64,000 nucleotides of DNA from Microcebus murinus (taxonomy: Eukaryota > Chordata > Mammalia > Primates > Cheirogaleidae): positions 60,038,501 through 60,102,500 of the forward strand of contig NC_134117.1 in assembly GCF_040939455.1 (NCBI RefSeq). Reading direction: 5' to 3'. Positions 39,926-53,455 of the stretch are shown in pieces; position 1 is the first letter of the stretch, and every line of letters begins with the position of its first letter. The position numbers and the translations under genes are program-made. The notes beneath the pieces were generated by a model. That model was given only the letters and a program-made list of their open reading frames with translations. It did no database searches and was not told where the DNA came from.

Positions 39926-39960
39926 TCAGCTAGATAAATGGGTCCAAAAAAAAAAAAAAA
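39926..39960 (+). mobile_element. 35-bp poly(A) micro-insertion with target duplication
   Basis: Twenty bases (TCAGCTAGATAAATGGGTCC) followed by fifteen A, flanked by perfect 13-bp repeats AAGAGGTCAACCA at 39913-39925 and 39961-39973. This is the signature of L1-mediated retrotransposition of a very short RNA 3' end. The source RNA is not identified. Confidence 0.85.
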
Positions 39961-39973
39961 AAGAGGTCAACCA

Positions 39974-41394
39974 GAACTATGGTTGGTATGACTCATTTGC
40001 AGAAAAATTATCACCTCAATAACAAATAGATATTTTTATTTTTCTCTCATAGGTAAAATCCAGAATAACTAGAAGGAAAAATCTGGCTATGCTTTGAAGC
40101 TGAAGTGAGGCTACCAAATACATAGTAACACATGGAAAGCTGAGTTGCAAACAGATCCCAGATTAAATGTCAGGACTGTCAATGGTGACAAATGTCTCTA
40201 TGCTTTATAGATAAGCTTACAAGTGTCATGCTGGGTTGGGTTCTTACTATCACCTGTCAAAGAAACCTAATGACCCCATTATGATCCACTTCCTATGCTC
40301 AAATACCAAGAAGAAAGCTTCTAAAACCTTTACTGCAGCCAACTATTCAAAAGGAAATTATGAATTCCTTTTTCCTCCAAAACTGCTTTGTATTTAAAAA
40401 ATGCTCAATCAAACAAATCTGAATATGTAGAGCAATGTTAAGACAGACATTGATAAACCCAAAGCCATTTAAAAGAAAGCTTTTTTGATTACCCTGTGTG
40501 CCAAATTCACTAAGTAGCTAGAGCCAAGGCTCTAAAAAGCTTATTATATATATGGATTTGCTATGAGGGCTTAAAACGCTTTGATAGATCCCAGAATAAA
40601 TGAATGCAAAAATACTGTTTATTTGATCATAACAAATGGCAATGTTGATTCTTCACAGTAATCATGTAATGATTTCTAATTTATGGTAGAAATAAAATGA
40701 TAAATCTTACTGCCAGACACAGAAAGTCAAGGCCATAGTTTATGTTCCACAATTTATGGGAATATTCAGATTAGCAAGCAGTATAGACAGAAATATGAAC
40801 CTTATAGGGATCCATATAACTATTCCAGGGAACTAGCCATTGCACTCTAGCTCTCCACCCATTGTTCCTCACCCAATCTTCCTTAAGACTTAGATACTCT
40901 CTAGATAGTTAAACAATATCTGGAGGAAACAAAACAATTTTAAAATAATTCCTTCATTGAAATTTGAGTCACAGAAGGAATGATGTTCCATAGAAAATTC
41001 AATCACAAAGATTTATCTAAAAATTTTCATAAAAATCACTTTGACTCATTGAATATAATTACATTATACATCTTATAAATGTAGACTCTTTAGTGAAGAT
41101 ATATTTCTACTGCTCTAATTTTCAGGTGATTCTACCATTTATTTCTTGACCACTAAACCAGAAATATTTCCTGGAAGTAGAGACATTTTTGTAAAGTTAA
41201 CTGCTGCCTCTATGTGGATTTAAAATGGGATGAATATAACTTATTTTCTTTTAAACATTATTTTAAAGTCCTAACTTCCAGACTCTATTATCAGAATTTC
41301 TATAATTTTATTAGCAGCTGTAGTATCTCCTAATTTAGTATCAACTATGAATTTTATTAATGGGTTATTTACTTTTTCCTTAAAGAAAAAAAGT
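39974..41394. other. ADK intron, no recognised feature
   Basis: About 1.4 kb, AT-rich, without gene or repeat that I recognise. Confidence 0.45.
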
Positions 41395-41524
41395 GCTCAG
41401 GTGCAGTGGTGTACACCTGTAGCTACTTGGAATACTGAGACAGGAGGATTGCTTGAGTCCAGGAGTTTGAGGCCAAGGGCAACAGTGAAAACTCATCTCA
41501 AAACGAAAAAAAAAAAAAAAAAAA
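41395..41524 (+). mobile_element. Monomeric 7SL-derived SINE fragment
   Basis: TGCTCAGGTGCAGTGGTGTA, TGTAGCTACTTGGAATACTG and GGATTGCTTGAGTCCAGG then an A tail. It is a single monomer with deletions, like a free left monomer (FLAM) or a deleted Alu. Flanks AAAAAAGTGC and AAAAAAGTAC may be the target duplication. Confidence 0.7.
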
Positions 41525-42039
41525 GTACAAAAAAATTGCTTAATAAAATCTCATCTAGTAGCAATTCTTTTGGCAAGCACTTTGGTATAAACTTTCTCCA
41601 TGACTGAATTCATTAGCCTTTTACATTAGTCTTTGTTTATCATCTTTAAACCAAGCCAATCTTTACTAATTATCTAAGGCAATTTCCCTAGAGCTTTTAG
41701 CATAATTTTTCTCTACAATTTTCCTAACCCTGTCATATTTGTCTCACTCTAACCCCATGGTATTGTTCATCACTAATACTTTTTAGAGGAATTATTGCAG
41801 TTTTTATCCTTTAGCATTTAATTTAAAAGATTTTCATCTTTAGTATTTATTGGTTCCTGTGAAACAAGATTACATAAATAGAAGTGTGATTCCTTTCTTT
41901 TATGTGTTTCTCAGTCCACAGGATCTCTTCTTTCTCTGTATATACTTTAAGCACTTACTCATGTATTATCCAGCATAGCACTCAAGACCCATCATAAGTT
42001 ACCATTTCATGCTTACCCACACCTCCTTCCCCAATAATT
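41525..42039. other. ADK intron, no recognised feature
   Basis: No gene or repeat recognised. Confidence 0.45.
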
Positions 42040-42365
42040 CTTGTTCATTATAACACATCATAGCCTTTCAGTACTCTTAGCCTTTTGCCCTTATTACTTC
42101 ATTAACTTTGGGTACCTTTGTAATTTCAACTTGCCAAAATTGTAAGGATTCTTCAAAGCCTAGTTCAAACATCACTTGCTTTGTGAAGCCTTCCCCAACT
42201 TCTTGTTCCTTCTGCTCTCCTACAAATATTGGTTCATAAAAGTCATATACCACTTCTCACAATGCATTAGTGAACTATGTCTCTCCTTCTAGATTTCAAG
42301 ATTTATCTTTAGAACCACAATTTCTGACACAGAGTACGCACTCAGTAAAACCATACTCAATTGAA
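42040..42365 (+). mobile_element. L2 LINE fragment
   Basis: AAGCCTAGTTCAAACATCAC, TTTGTGAAGCCTTCCCCAAC and CAGAGTACGCACTCAGTAAA follow the L2 3' region order. Confidence 0.7.
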
Positions 42366-43969
42366 TTTATTTGTGCTGTCACTTTATTGCTTTAAACATG
42401 TGTCTTGCTTCTCCAATTGGTCCTGCTTGAGATTAGAGATTCTCAGACTTCTTTAAGTTCTATATTAACTGGCATATTCTTAGCACATGATCAAGAATAT
42501 TTTAACTAAAAGAAATATTAGAAAGAACACAGTTAAAAACCTCAATACATTTTACCAAATACCTTTGTTTAAATATCCATAATGATTAGTGTGACCATAT
42601 GGACTGGTTTGCCCAGTACTGTCCTAGTATAAGCAATAGCATCCCCTCTTTCACTCTTGGAAGTACCTGAATTTTGATAATAAGTTATATAGTCATCCTA
42701 GTAGTGAAAGCTGCTTACTTCCTCTCAAGTACTGGACAGCTGAACAGTTCTAATTATTGTATCTTTTGCATTATGGAACGTGTAAATCACCTATTGAAAA
42801 ACCATTTTTTAAAACTGTCCCTTCATTATGGGTGGGTAAGAGGTAGAGTTCTAGGACTAGAGGAAATAATTAAGAATACAGGTAAAATTTGTCATGATAA
42901 ATAAATTGAATAAAAGTAAAAATGCCAAATTATTAATTTAACAAAAGAATTTGGACGATTTCTTGGACACTTTAGAATTGTTTATTAAACTAGAAAGGCT
43001 CTAAACATAAGAATTTAAAATAGCTTAATAATAGTAGAGAAAAGCTAAATAAACTTTCTGGGGCAAGACTTGGCAAAGGGGGGATAGATAGAACCTTAGA
43101 AATAATGGCTTCTATTGGGTTATTTAAAAAATTCAGTGAACGGAAAATGATGTGAGCTTCTAAAGTGGTTGAAACATCATACAGCATCTTGGTTAAGTTT
43201 TAAAAGAAATAAGGAAACAGTTAAGTCTGAATTTAAGTACAGTTTTTAGTATTCCGTGCGCAACCAGTTTATTCCTTTTAACCGAGGAAAATTTTAGCTG
43301 TTCAGTTATCTGAATCAGACTTTTCTGCTACACCTCCAAAGATTTTTATCTGAGCCAAAAACTTGCATGCAGTATTTCAGCCAAAAGAAAATTTTGCCGC
43401 CAAGTTGTAATGCTCTGAAAAATGAATTTTAGATTCTAATTGAATTTCAGAAGATACACTGACTGGGTACAAACAATAATTATTCTGGAAAACATTTGGT
43501 AATATACTTCTTTAATTAAATATCCATTTGTGTTATATTTTCAAGAGCTTTTGATTATAGAAATTGATTATTTGGAATTTTAAAAGAAGATGGATATATT
43601 CTTTATGAACCATTAACCTAATGTATACACACATATCTATAAATGTGTAGGTAAATGTCACTATCATCTAAATATCCATTCATGCATACAAAATGCATTT
43701 ATAAGATATGCACATACAACTCTACATCAGAAAGTTTTCCAGCTCTAACAAATTCAAACTAAAGAGAAGTCTTAGAATTAGAGCTTATTTGGCAGAAGAT
43801 CTGAGAAACACAGTTAACCAAATATGAATTAGATCATATAAGGACATTTTCTTGGGTCAAGGGGATGTATTTCTACAAGAAGCTTTATCCTACTCAAGTC
43901 TATTGGCATTGTGTAAAGACAAGGCAGCCAGTGATCCTTTAAATATACATTTTGATGTGTACTGTAAGC
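42366..43969. other. ADK intron, no recognised feature
   Basis: About 1.6 kb without gene or clear repeat. 43240-43440 looks unlike the AT-rich background and could be a conserved element or an ancient repeat. Confidence 0.4.
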
Positions 43970-44171
43970 CAAGGCTTTTTAACTTTGGTGAAATTAATAT
44001 TTTGAGCCAGATAATTCTTTGTTGGGGATGGCTGTCCTGTGCATTATAGGATGTATAGCAGCATCCCTGGCCTCTACCCACCAGATGCCAGTGGAACATC
44101 CAACTCCTCTCCAGGCCAGTTGTCACAACCAAAAATGAGGGGAAAAAATCATTCCTGATTGAAAACCATGG
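43970..44171 (-). mobile_element. MER20 hAT MITE
   Basis: Reversed MER20: GAGCCAGATAATTCTTTGTT, GGCTGTCCTGTGCATTATAG, GCAGCATCCCTGGCCTCTAC, GTTGTCACAACCAAAAATG. Flanks ACTGTAAG and GATGTAAG match at 6 of 8. Confidence 0.9.
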
Positions 44172-44429
44172 ATGTAAGCAACATGGTATACAACATGGTA
44201 TAGACTAGACTATATATTAGACTAGACTGGTATTTAAGAGAATGGGCTCTAATATGGCTACCTTTGTCTCTAATTTCAAGGGGTTCAATAAAAAACCCAA
44301 TCCAGCAATTCTCAAGTGGAATATGAAGAATAGTATTCCTAAATCACCTAATGACCTTATATATTAATAACAAATAAATAAGCCCACTTTAACTTTCTCT
44401 ATATTTTTCTAAACCAACTCCCATACTAA
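44172..44429. other. ADK intron, no recognised feature
   Basis: Contains a short tandem ATGGTATA / TAGACTAGACT patch at about 44183-44230. No gene. Confidence 0.45.
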
Positions 44430-45223
44430 AAACAGGTAGGAAACTTTAGAAAATAAAAAAATAAAAAAGGAAAGTATGAGAGAGCTGCCAAGGTAGCTAA
44501 AACTTGGTAAGACAAGATTCCAGAGAGAAAAGAATCTTAAAGAGATAAGCTAGTATTCTAAAATTATTTTTCCCCTCAGGCATTTGCAAATTCTTGTGCT
44601 GGGTGAGAGGCTAAGAATCTGGGCAATGGGGCTATTACTGAGAAGCAAAGAAGTCAACAGAACCTTTGGCAATCTCTAGGGGTTGTGAGACAAAAATTGG
44701 AGTGTGGGACTGTCAAGGCAGTTAGAATTAAGGGTCATCCTGAAGAGGAGGGGAAAACAGTGAGGTAAGTCTGATACTCAGGGGTTTTCCTCTTGAGGGA
44801 TTTGCCAAATTTGTCACATAACACAGGACAAGAAAGAAGCCAAGACACTAAGTAGAAGAACTCTAAATGGCAGAGTGGTGTTTTTGGTAGTTGTATGTTG
44901 CCAAAAAGATAAAAATTAGAGTTCCAAACCCACCAATGAGTAAGAACCCTAGTAAATACCTTAGGGTTTCAGTTGAGATTCCCAGGGAGGCTATGGTATA
45001 GGAGTGAGGGCAAATTAGAGGTAGACTGAGCCTTATAAAAACTATAACCCAAACTTGAGTTGGCTTAATTCTCGATCTATCTTTACTCTAGCTGCCTTTT
45101 ACAGTAAGACAGTATCACTCATAGAAACTCTATAATATATCATGGACAATGTTTAACACTTGATAAAACATTATCAGGCAAACCAAGAAACAAACCCCAA
45201 AGAAAAGAAAACAAAAGAAAGAG

Positions 45224-46956
45224 ACATATATACTGCCCAAAGTAATCTGCAAATTCAATGCAATCCCTATCAAAATACCAATGACTTTCTTCACAGAAAC
45301 AGAAAAAACTAAAATTCATATGAACCACAAAAGATCCCTAAGAGCCAAAGCAATCCTTAGCAAAAAGAACAAAGCTGGAGACACCACACTACCAGACTTC
45401 AAAATATACTGTGAAGCTGTAGCAACCAAAACAGCATGGCAATGGCATAAAAATAGACACAGAGAACGATGTAACAAAATAGAGAACCCAGAAATTAATC
45501 CATGAATCTATAGACAACTGATTTTTGACAAAGGTGGCAATACATTCATTGGGGAAAGGACAGTCTCTTCAATAAATGGTGCTGGGAAAAGTGAATATGA
45601 AGACGAATGAAACTAGACCCCTACCTCTCACCCTATACAAAAATTAACTCAAAATGGATCAAAAATTTAAATTTAAGACCATAACTACAAACTACTAGAA
45701 GAAAACACATAGAGGAAATGCTTCAAGACGTTGGTCTGGGAAAAGATTTTATTAGTAAGACCTCAAAAGCACAGGCAACAAAAACAGAAATAAACAAATT
45801 ACATCAAACTAAAAAGCTTCAATATAGCAAAGGAAATAATCAACAGAGTGAAAAGATAACCTACAGAATGGGAAAAAATATATGCAAACTACTCATCCAA
45901 CAGGGGATTAATATTCAGAATATATAAGGAACTCAAACATCTCATAGCAAAAAATTAAACAACCCAATTTAAAAATAGGCAAATGATCTGAATAGACATT
46001 TCTCAAAAAAAAAAAAGATGATATAAAATGGCAAGCAAATATATTTTCAAATGCTCAACATCACTAATTATCAGGAAAATGCAAATCAAATCCACATTGT
46101 GGTATGATCTTATCCCAGTTAGGATGGCTATTATCAAAAAGATAAAAAATAAAGTGTTGGTGAGGACATGTAAAAAAGGGAACTCTTATAACCTGTTGGT
46201 AGGAATGTAAACTAGTAGATACACTGTGGAGAATGGTATGGAGGTTCCTCAAAAAATTACATATAATACTACCATATGATCTAATAATCCCACTATTGGG
46301 CATTTATGCAAAGGAAAGGAAATCAATATACCAAAGAGACTTCTGCAGCCCTGTGTTTATTGCACCACTATTCACAATAGCAAAGATATGAAATCAACCC
46401 AAATGTTCAATGAAAGACAAATGGATAAAGTAATGTGGTAGATATAAACAATTAAATACTATACAGCCATAAAATGAAGTACAGTCATCTGTGGCAACAT
46501 GGATGAAACTGGAGAACATTGTGTTAAGTGAAATAAGCCAGGAACAGAAAGTTAAAGATCACAAATTCTCACTGATATGTAGAAGATAAAAAAGGCTGAT
46601 TTCATAGACGTAAAGAGTAGAATGAGGATACAAGAGGCTGGAAAAGGTAGCAGACAGGGGATATAGGGAGATTTGTTAAAGGCTATAAAATTATAGCTAG
46701 ATAGGAGGAATAAGTACTAATGTTCTATAGCACTGTAAGATGACTACAGGGAACAATAATATATTGTATAGTTTCAAATAGTGAGGATATCGAATGTTCT
46801 GAACACAAATGATAAATGTTTGAGATAATGGATATACTAATTCTGATCACTATATATTGCTTGTATACATTGTATGTATTGGGTACATCACTATGTACCC
46901 CATAAATATGTGCATTTTTATATGGAAATTAAAAAAATAAAATATTTTTAAAAGTA
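45224..46956 (+). mobile_element. 5'-truncated L1 (L1MA-like) inserted in the older L1
   Basis: Starts inside ORF2 ([40 protein letters not shown] in the readable frame near 45340) and runs through the ORF2 C-terminus to the 3' UTR (TGGGTACATCACTATGTACC) and A-rich tail. Several frameshifts and stops. Confidence 0.9.
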
Positions 46957-47248
46957 GACCTACAGATGACTAAAATATTGTAGTTTTCAGACATGGGATT
47001 TATTATTCCTAGTGTGATTAATATGTTAAAGAAATAGATGACAAGGTAGAGGATTACACTATAGAACTGGGATCAATGAAAAACAATGTAATAATTTAAA
47101 AAATGCTACTGAAGTAAATAATTCAATAGATATTTTAAAATTTAGATTGGACAAAGTAGAAGAGAGTACTAATAAGCTAAATACCAGGTCGGTACAAAAT
47201 ATACAGGCTGAAGCTTGAGGAAGAAAAGGATAAAAATATAAAAAAGAG

Positions 47249-47573
47249 GGCCAGGCACGGTGCTCATGCCTGTAATCCTAGCACTCTGGGAGACCGAGGT
47301 GGGTGGATTGCTGGAGGTCAGGAGTTTGAAACCAGCCTGAGCAAGAGCGAGACCCCCATCTCTCCTAAAAATAGAAAGAAGTTAATTGGACAACTAAAAA
47401 AATATACAAAAAATTAGCCGAGCATGGTGGCACATGCCTGTAGTCCCAGCTACTTGGGAGGCTGAGGCAGTAGGATCGCTGGAGCCCAGGAGTTTGAGGT
47501 TGCTGTGAGCTAGGCTGACGCCATGGCACTCACTCTAGCCTGGGCAACAAAGCGAGACTCTGTCTCAAAAAAA

Positions 47574-47604
<31 letters not shown>
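47249..47604 (+). mobile_element. Alu SINE, lemur type, with A/(TA)n tail
   Basis: GGCCAGGCACGGTGCTCATG start, lemur linker variant (TTAATTGGACAACTAAAAA), long A run then (TA)n at 47591-47604. Confidence 0.94.
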
Positions 47605-48123
47605 GGATAAAAGACATAGGGGATACGATGAAAAGACCTAACATATGTATAATTGGAATCCCGATTGAAAAGAGATGGGTCTAGTATCTTAAGAGATACT
47701 GGCTGAGAATTTTCCAAAATGAGAGCCATCAACTAGAGATTCAGGAAGTACTAAAAACTCCAGCAGGATAAATACAAGGAAAACCAGAATGAAGCACAAA
47801 GTTAAGGCTAAAGAAGAATTCTAGAAAGCAGCCAAAGAAAATAGAAATACATTCAAAGGAGCAAGAATAAGACTAACAGCTAACTCCTTGAACAAAAATA
47901 AGACTCCAAAAGATAATGGAAGGCCATCTGTAAAGAGCTCAAAAAATATAATTCCCAACATAGAGCTCACTGAAAAGCAAAATTAAAAATTTTCAAACAA
48001 AAACTGAGAGAATTTACACACTGAATGAAATATTAAATAAAGCTGTTTAGGCAGAGGAAAAATGATTTTAGATTAAAACACAAAAATGCAGAAAGAGAAT
48101 AAAAGCAATGGTAAAAGTAAATT

Positions 48124-48451
48124 ATTTTTTTTTTTAAGACAGAGTCTCGCTTTGTTGCCCAGGCTAGAGTGAGTGCCGTGGCATCAGCCTAGCTCACAGC
48201 AACCTCAAACTCCTGGGCTCGAGTGATCCTTCTGCCTCAGCCTCCCGGGTAGCTGGGACTACAGGCATGCGCCACCATGCCCGGCTAATTTTTTCTATAT
48301 ATATCAGTTGGCCAATTAATTTCTTTCTATTTATAGTAGAGACGGGGTCTCGTTCTTGCTCAGGCTGGTTTTGAACTCCTGACCTTGAGCAATCCGCCCG
48401 CCTCGGCCTCCCAAGAGCTAGGATTACAGGCGTGAGCCACAGCGCCCGGCC
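48124..48451 (-). mobile_element. Alu SINE, full length, lemur type
   Basis: TTTTTTTTTTAAGACAGAGT through CCACAGCGCCCGGCC. Perfect 15-bp target duplication TGGTAAAAGTAAATT at 48109-48123 and 48452-48466. Confidence 0.96.
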
Positions 48452-48861
48452 TGGTAAAAGTAAATTTGACTGCATAAAAATAATAGTATTTTGTCTCCAC
48501 GAGGGTTTAAAATATATTTAGAATTAAGGTAACTGACAATAACACAAAATATTGTAAGGCTCTACTATTGTATGAGAAGTAGCAAAAGTTATAATTTACA
48601 TTAGTAATTTATATTAAATATAAATAGACTATAATTAAAAGATAAAAATTCTGAGAATAAATAAAAAAACAAAAAATATATTCTAATGACAAAAAACATA
48701 TCTTAGATTTAAGAACACAGAAAGGTTGAAAGGGATGGAAAAATATATATCATGCAAACACTAACCAATAGAAAGCTGGCATAATTATATTAATAATAGA
48801 TACAATAGATATAAAGGGCAAGATGCATCATTACAGATAAAGGAGGACTTTATTTTGGGGT

Positions 48862-49150
48862 TTTTTTTGGAGACAGAGTCTCACTCTGTCACCTGGCTAG
48901 AGTAAAGTATAATCATCATAGCTCACAGCAACCTCAAACTCTTGGGCTCAAGTGTTTCTCCTGGCTCAGCCTCCTGAATAGCTGGGACAACAGGCATATC
49001 CTGCCATGCCTGCCTAATTTTTCTATGATTTGTAGAAACTGGTTTTCGTTCTTGCTCAGGCTGGTCTTGAACTCCTTGCCTCAAGCAATCCTCCTGCCTC
49101 ACAGTCTCTCAGAGTGCTTGGATTACAGGCGTGAGCTACTATGCCTGGCC
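48862..49150 (-). mobile_element. Alu SINE, older
   Basis: TTTTTTTTGGAGACAGAGTC through GAGCTACTATGCCTGGCC, short linker without the lemur block. AGGACTTTA and AGGACATTT flank it, probably a diverged target duplication. Confidence 0.9.
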
Positions 49151-49324
49151 AAGAAGGACATTTCATAATTATAAAAGGTTTAATGCATCAAAAAGACATA
49201 AGAATTCTAAATTTATATACTTATAATAAGATAGGTTCAAAATATATAAAGCAAAATTTGATAGAACAAAAAAGAGAAATATACAATTCTCAACCACAGC
49301 AGGAAACTAAAAAATACCAAGCAG

Positions 49325-49626
49325 TTCAGGCACGGTGGCTCAAATCTATAATCCCAGCACTTTGGGAGGCTGAGGCGGGAGGATCTCTTGAGGCCAGGAA
49401 TTTGAGACTAGCTTGGGAAACACAGCAAGATCCTGTTTCCATAAAGAATTAAAAAAAAATTACCCAGGTATGGTAGTGTGTGCCTATAGTCCCAGCTACT
49501 CGGGAGGCTGAGGCGGGAGGATCGCTTCAGCCCAGGAATTTGAGGCTGCAGTGAGCTATAAACATACAACTACACTCCAGCCTGGGTGACACAGTGAGAC
49601 CTTGTCTCTAAAAAAAAAAAAAAAAA
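49325..49626 (+). mobile_element. Alu SINE, older (AluJ/S-like)
   Basis: TCAGGCACGGTGGCTCAAAT start, linker AATTAAAAAAAAATTACC, right monomer GGCTGCAGTGAGCTATAAAC, A tail. Confidence 0.92.
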
Positions 49627-50039
49627 CAGAAAAAAGAGTACATACAAAATGGACTAAATGCTGGGCAAAAGGGCAAAATTTGAATAAAATTTAAAGAATT
49701 AAAATCACTCAGTATATGTTCTCTGATGATGGTGGAATTAGATCAAAAATTAACAACAAAAAGATAATGAAAAAATCTCCAGGTATTTAGAAATTAACTA
49801 GAACTTTCTAAATAACTTATGGAATAAAGAAGAAATCACAATGGGAATTAGAAAATATTTTAAACCACAAACAATAAAAATAGGATATAACAAAATTTGC
49901 AAAATAAAAAAATACAGAAAACATTAGAAAGAAAATAAGAAACACCAGAAAATTTTTAAATGGAAAACAAATATATAAATAGACAAAATCAACAAAGGCA
50001 GAGTTAGTTCTTTATAAAACTAACAAAATTGATAAACCT

Positions 50040-50459
50040 TGTGGTGACCATGGAAATGTACCTCCCAGGTCTGCTGTATGGAGCATAATTGTTGCTCTGA
50101 GTCCACTACTGCATTCAAGCTGAGGCCACACTTGCCATGGATGTGGGACTGAGCACAGGAGGAATACTATGAAGACCTATTCCTGGGTGATGTGGGACTC
50201 CTGTGATGGGCAGCTTTGGATGTAGGACTCCCCACTGGCTTTGTCAAAACTTTCTTAAGTATCCTGCAGTACACTAAGCCCCTTCCTGCCCAACCTTCCT
50301 TTTCTCTCTCTCTCTCCAAGGGTCAAACTCACAACACGGTTTGACAGGTCTTTCTGCCTTCTCACATTTGATTTTCTCTCACAGATGTTTTTCATAAGAC
50401 ATTTCTTGAATGTCTAACCCCATCTTGGTATTTGCTTTTTGGAAAATCCAAATCAAACA
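50040..50459 (+). mobile_element. Solo LTR, 420 bp, unidentified family
   Basis: A block unlike the surrounding old L1 begins TGTGGTGACC and ends AAATCAAACA (TG...CA, extended TGT...ACA). It is flanked by an exact 5-bp duplication AACCT (50035-50039; 50460-50464). L1 sequence continues on both sides. It contains no coding sequence. The orientation shown is arbitrary. Confidence 0.75.
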
Positions 50460-51176
50460 AACCTTTAGAAAGAATGATCAAGAGAGAAAGAACACATATT
50501 TCTAAGATCAGGAATTAGAAAGGGAACATCACTACCGATCCAAAGGAAGATGTGAGAATACTATTAATAATTTTCTAATAATTAATTCGTCTATTTAGAT
50601 GAAGTAGACAAATCCTTAGAAAAATACAACTTATCAAAATAAGCATAGAAGTAAAAAAAAACAAACCCATACATCCTATTTAATTAAATAATCTGTAATT
50701 AAAAAAAAAAATCCTACAAAGTACTCTCCAGGCCCAGATATTTTGATGGGTGAGCTCTTCCATATATTTACATAAAAATAGCATAAATCTTATATAAACT
50801 CTTCCACAACAGACAAAAGACATTTTCCAATTCACTTTATGAGGCCATCACAATATTCCTACCAAAACTAAGAAGGATGTTACAAGAAAAGAAAATTATA
50901 AGACAAACTAACAGACAAACACTGTAAAATTCCTAAACAATCATCAGATAAAATCCAATAAACATTAAAAGGATATCATGACAATGTTGGGATTATTCCA
51001 ATAATGCAAAGGTGGATTACCATTCCAAAATTAATCTGTAATTCACACATTAAAAGCAAAAAATCATATAGTAATTTAGATGCACATAAGTTATTTGATA
51101 AAATTAAACACCTATTCATGATTTAAAAAAAAATCTTAACAATGACAACAAAAATAGAACTCTCAGCAAACTATTA

Positions 51177-51485
<309 letters not shown>

Positions 51486-53190
51486 TTATACCAAAAATAA
51501 CAAAACAGTTTGAAAAAATTAAAGACCACAAATTAAGAGGAAAATAATGTATGGATTAGAAGACAAAATACTATAAAGAAGTACCTAGTTTCCAATTGAT
51601 TATAGATTAAATATGATTTAAAAAATTCTAGTAAGGAACAGAAAAAAATGTTTTGGTGGCAATTAACAAGCTGATTCTAGAATTTATGTACAAATGCAAC
51701 GGGCCAAGAAAAGCCAAGACAATCTTGAAGCAAAAAGACCAATATTACCAGTTAAAAAGACTGATTATAAACCTAGGTAATTAGGAGAGTGTGAAACTGG
51801 TAAAGGAGAATGAGAACAATGGAATAGTCTAGAAAAAGACTCACAAATATAAGGTCACCTGAAACATGACAAAGGTGTCAATGTAGTGCAGTTGAAGAAA
51901 GGATGTTCCTGTCAATGAATGATGGTGGATCAACTGGTTATTCATATGGGCAAAAGAAATGAATCATGCTCCCTATCCCATACCATATATGAAAATTTTA
52001 GATAGACTGTGCTAGTTGAAGAGTAAAAGAATAAAAGTTTTAGATTAATCACAAGGGAAAAACATTATGAATTGGACTACAATAAAATTAAGAGTTTTTT
52101 TAATCAAAAGATATCATGAAGAGAGTGAAAAGGCAAGCCAAAGCATGGGAGAAGATATATGAAACATATCTATCTAACAAAGGACTTATATGTAGACTGT
52201 AAAAAGAATTATAAATCCATAAGACAAGCCAAGATGGGCAAAAGACTTCAAGAGGAACACTATAAAAGGAGATATCCAAATGCCAGTAAGTAGATTAAAA
52301 GGAACCCTGCCTCACTATACATCAGGAAAATTCTAAATGAAATCAGTATGAGATCTATTATATACTTATCAGAAGGTAAAAATCAAAAGATAGATAGTAG
52401 CAAATACTGGTAAAGATGGATAACAATTAGAGCTGTACCTTAACATGCTGATGGGAGTGTTCACTGATACAATTCCTTGGAAATCAGAAACTGAAAAATG
52501 GAAATCTTCTGTATCATATAACTATGGTGATGGTTACATTATATGATCTTATGTATTTGTCAAAACCCATGAAACTTGGCACTAAAAAGAGTGAATTTTA
52601 CTTATTGGGACAAACAAAAACAAAAACAACATCTAGGATGTGAAAAGAAATCAAAATGGAATACAAGCTCTAACAAAAGACCTTTACCTGTATTACAAAA
52701 GAATAATGTAATCACACTAAAGTGGATGGAATAAAAGAACTAACTTAAGTTACTCTGGATACCAATATTTTGTCTGGACACCATAGGAGTAAAGACAAGA
52801 AGAGCTGTAAACAAATACTATACTCTAGTAAGTATTAACATTAATAAATTGGTTTCTCACAAGGGTATGGGTAAACAGTTCAAAACTACTTTAGGATGAA
52901 ATAAATAAGTAAATATATTTTAGATAATGAAAGCCAAATTTTCAATGTCAGAGGAAGAAGTTATAAATAAGGAAAGGGTGAAGACTAGAATGAACCCTGT
53001 GTTGTTGGACTGGAATAAGAGTTGTCATTATGACCTCATGGTCTTTAAATATATAAACAGACAGACAGATATAGAAATAAACATAGATGGATGTGTATAC
53101 ATAGGTTATTAGACACGCATATACTGCCCAGCTCTATTTGCTAAGAGGGCCTAGAAGCAATGATATTCAAGGAACAAAGAGCTTATCTGG

Positions 53191-53455
53191 GCTGGGCATG
53201 GTGGCTCATGTTTGTAATCCTAGCACTCTGGGAGGCTGAGGTGGACGGATTGCTTGACTTCAGGAGTCCGAAAGCAGTATGAGCAAAAGTGAGACCCGGT
53301 CCCTACTAAAAATAGAAAAATTAGCTAAGGTCCTGGTGCGCGCCTATAGTCTCCGCTTGAGCCCAGGAGTTTGAGGTTGTGGTAAGCTCTGATGACACCA
53401 TTGCACTCTGACCAGGGCAAAGGGGTGACAGAGTGAGATGCTATCTTTAAAAAAA
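53191..53455 (+). mobile_element. Alu SINE with internal deletion
   Basis: TGGGCTGGGCATGGTGGCTC start. The right monomer lacks most of its first half (GTCTCCGCTTGAGCCCAGG). Tail AAAAAAAATAAG. Confidence 0.9.

Noticed and set aside
48194..48475. 93-codon frame on the minus strand
   Set aside because: It lies within an Alu; Alu consensus translations give such frames in several phases. The same applies to the frames at 452, 865, 3395, 10777, 20336, 20780, 31289, 33138 and 54056.
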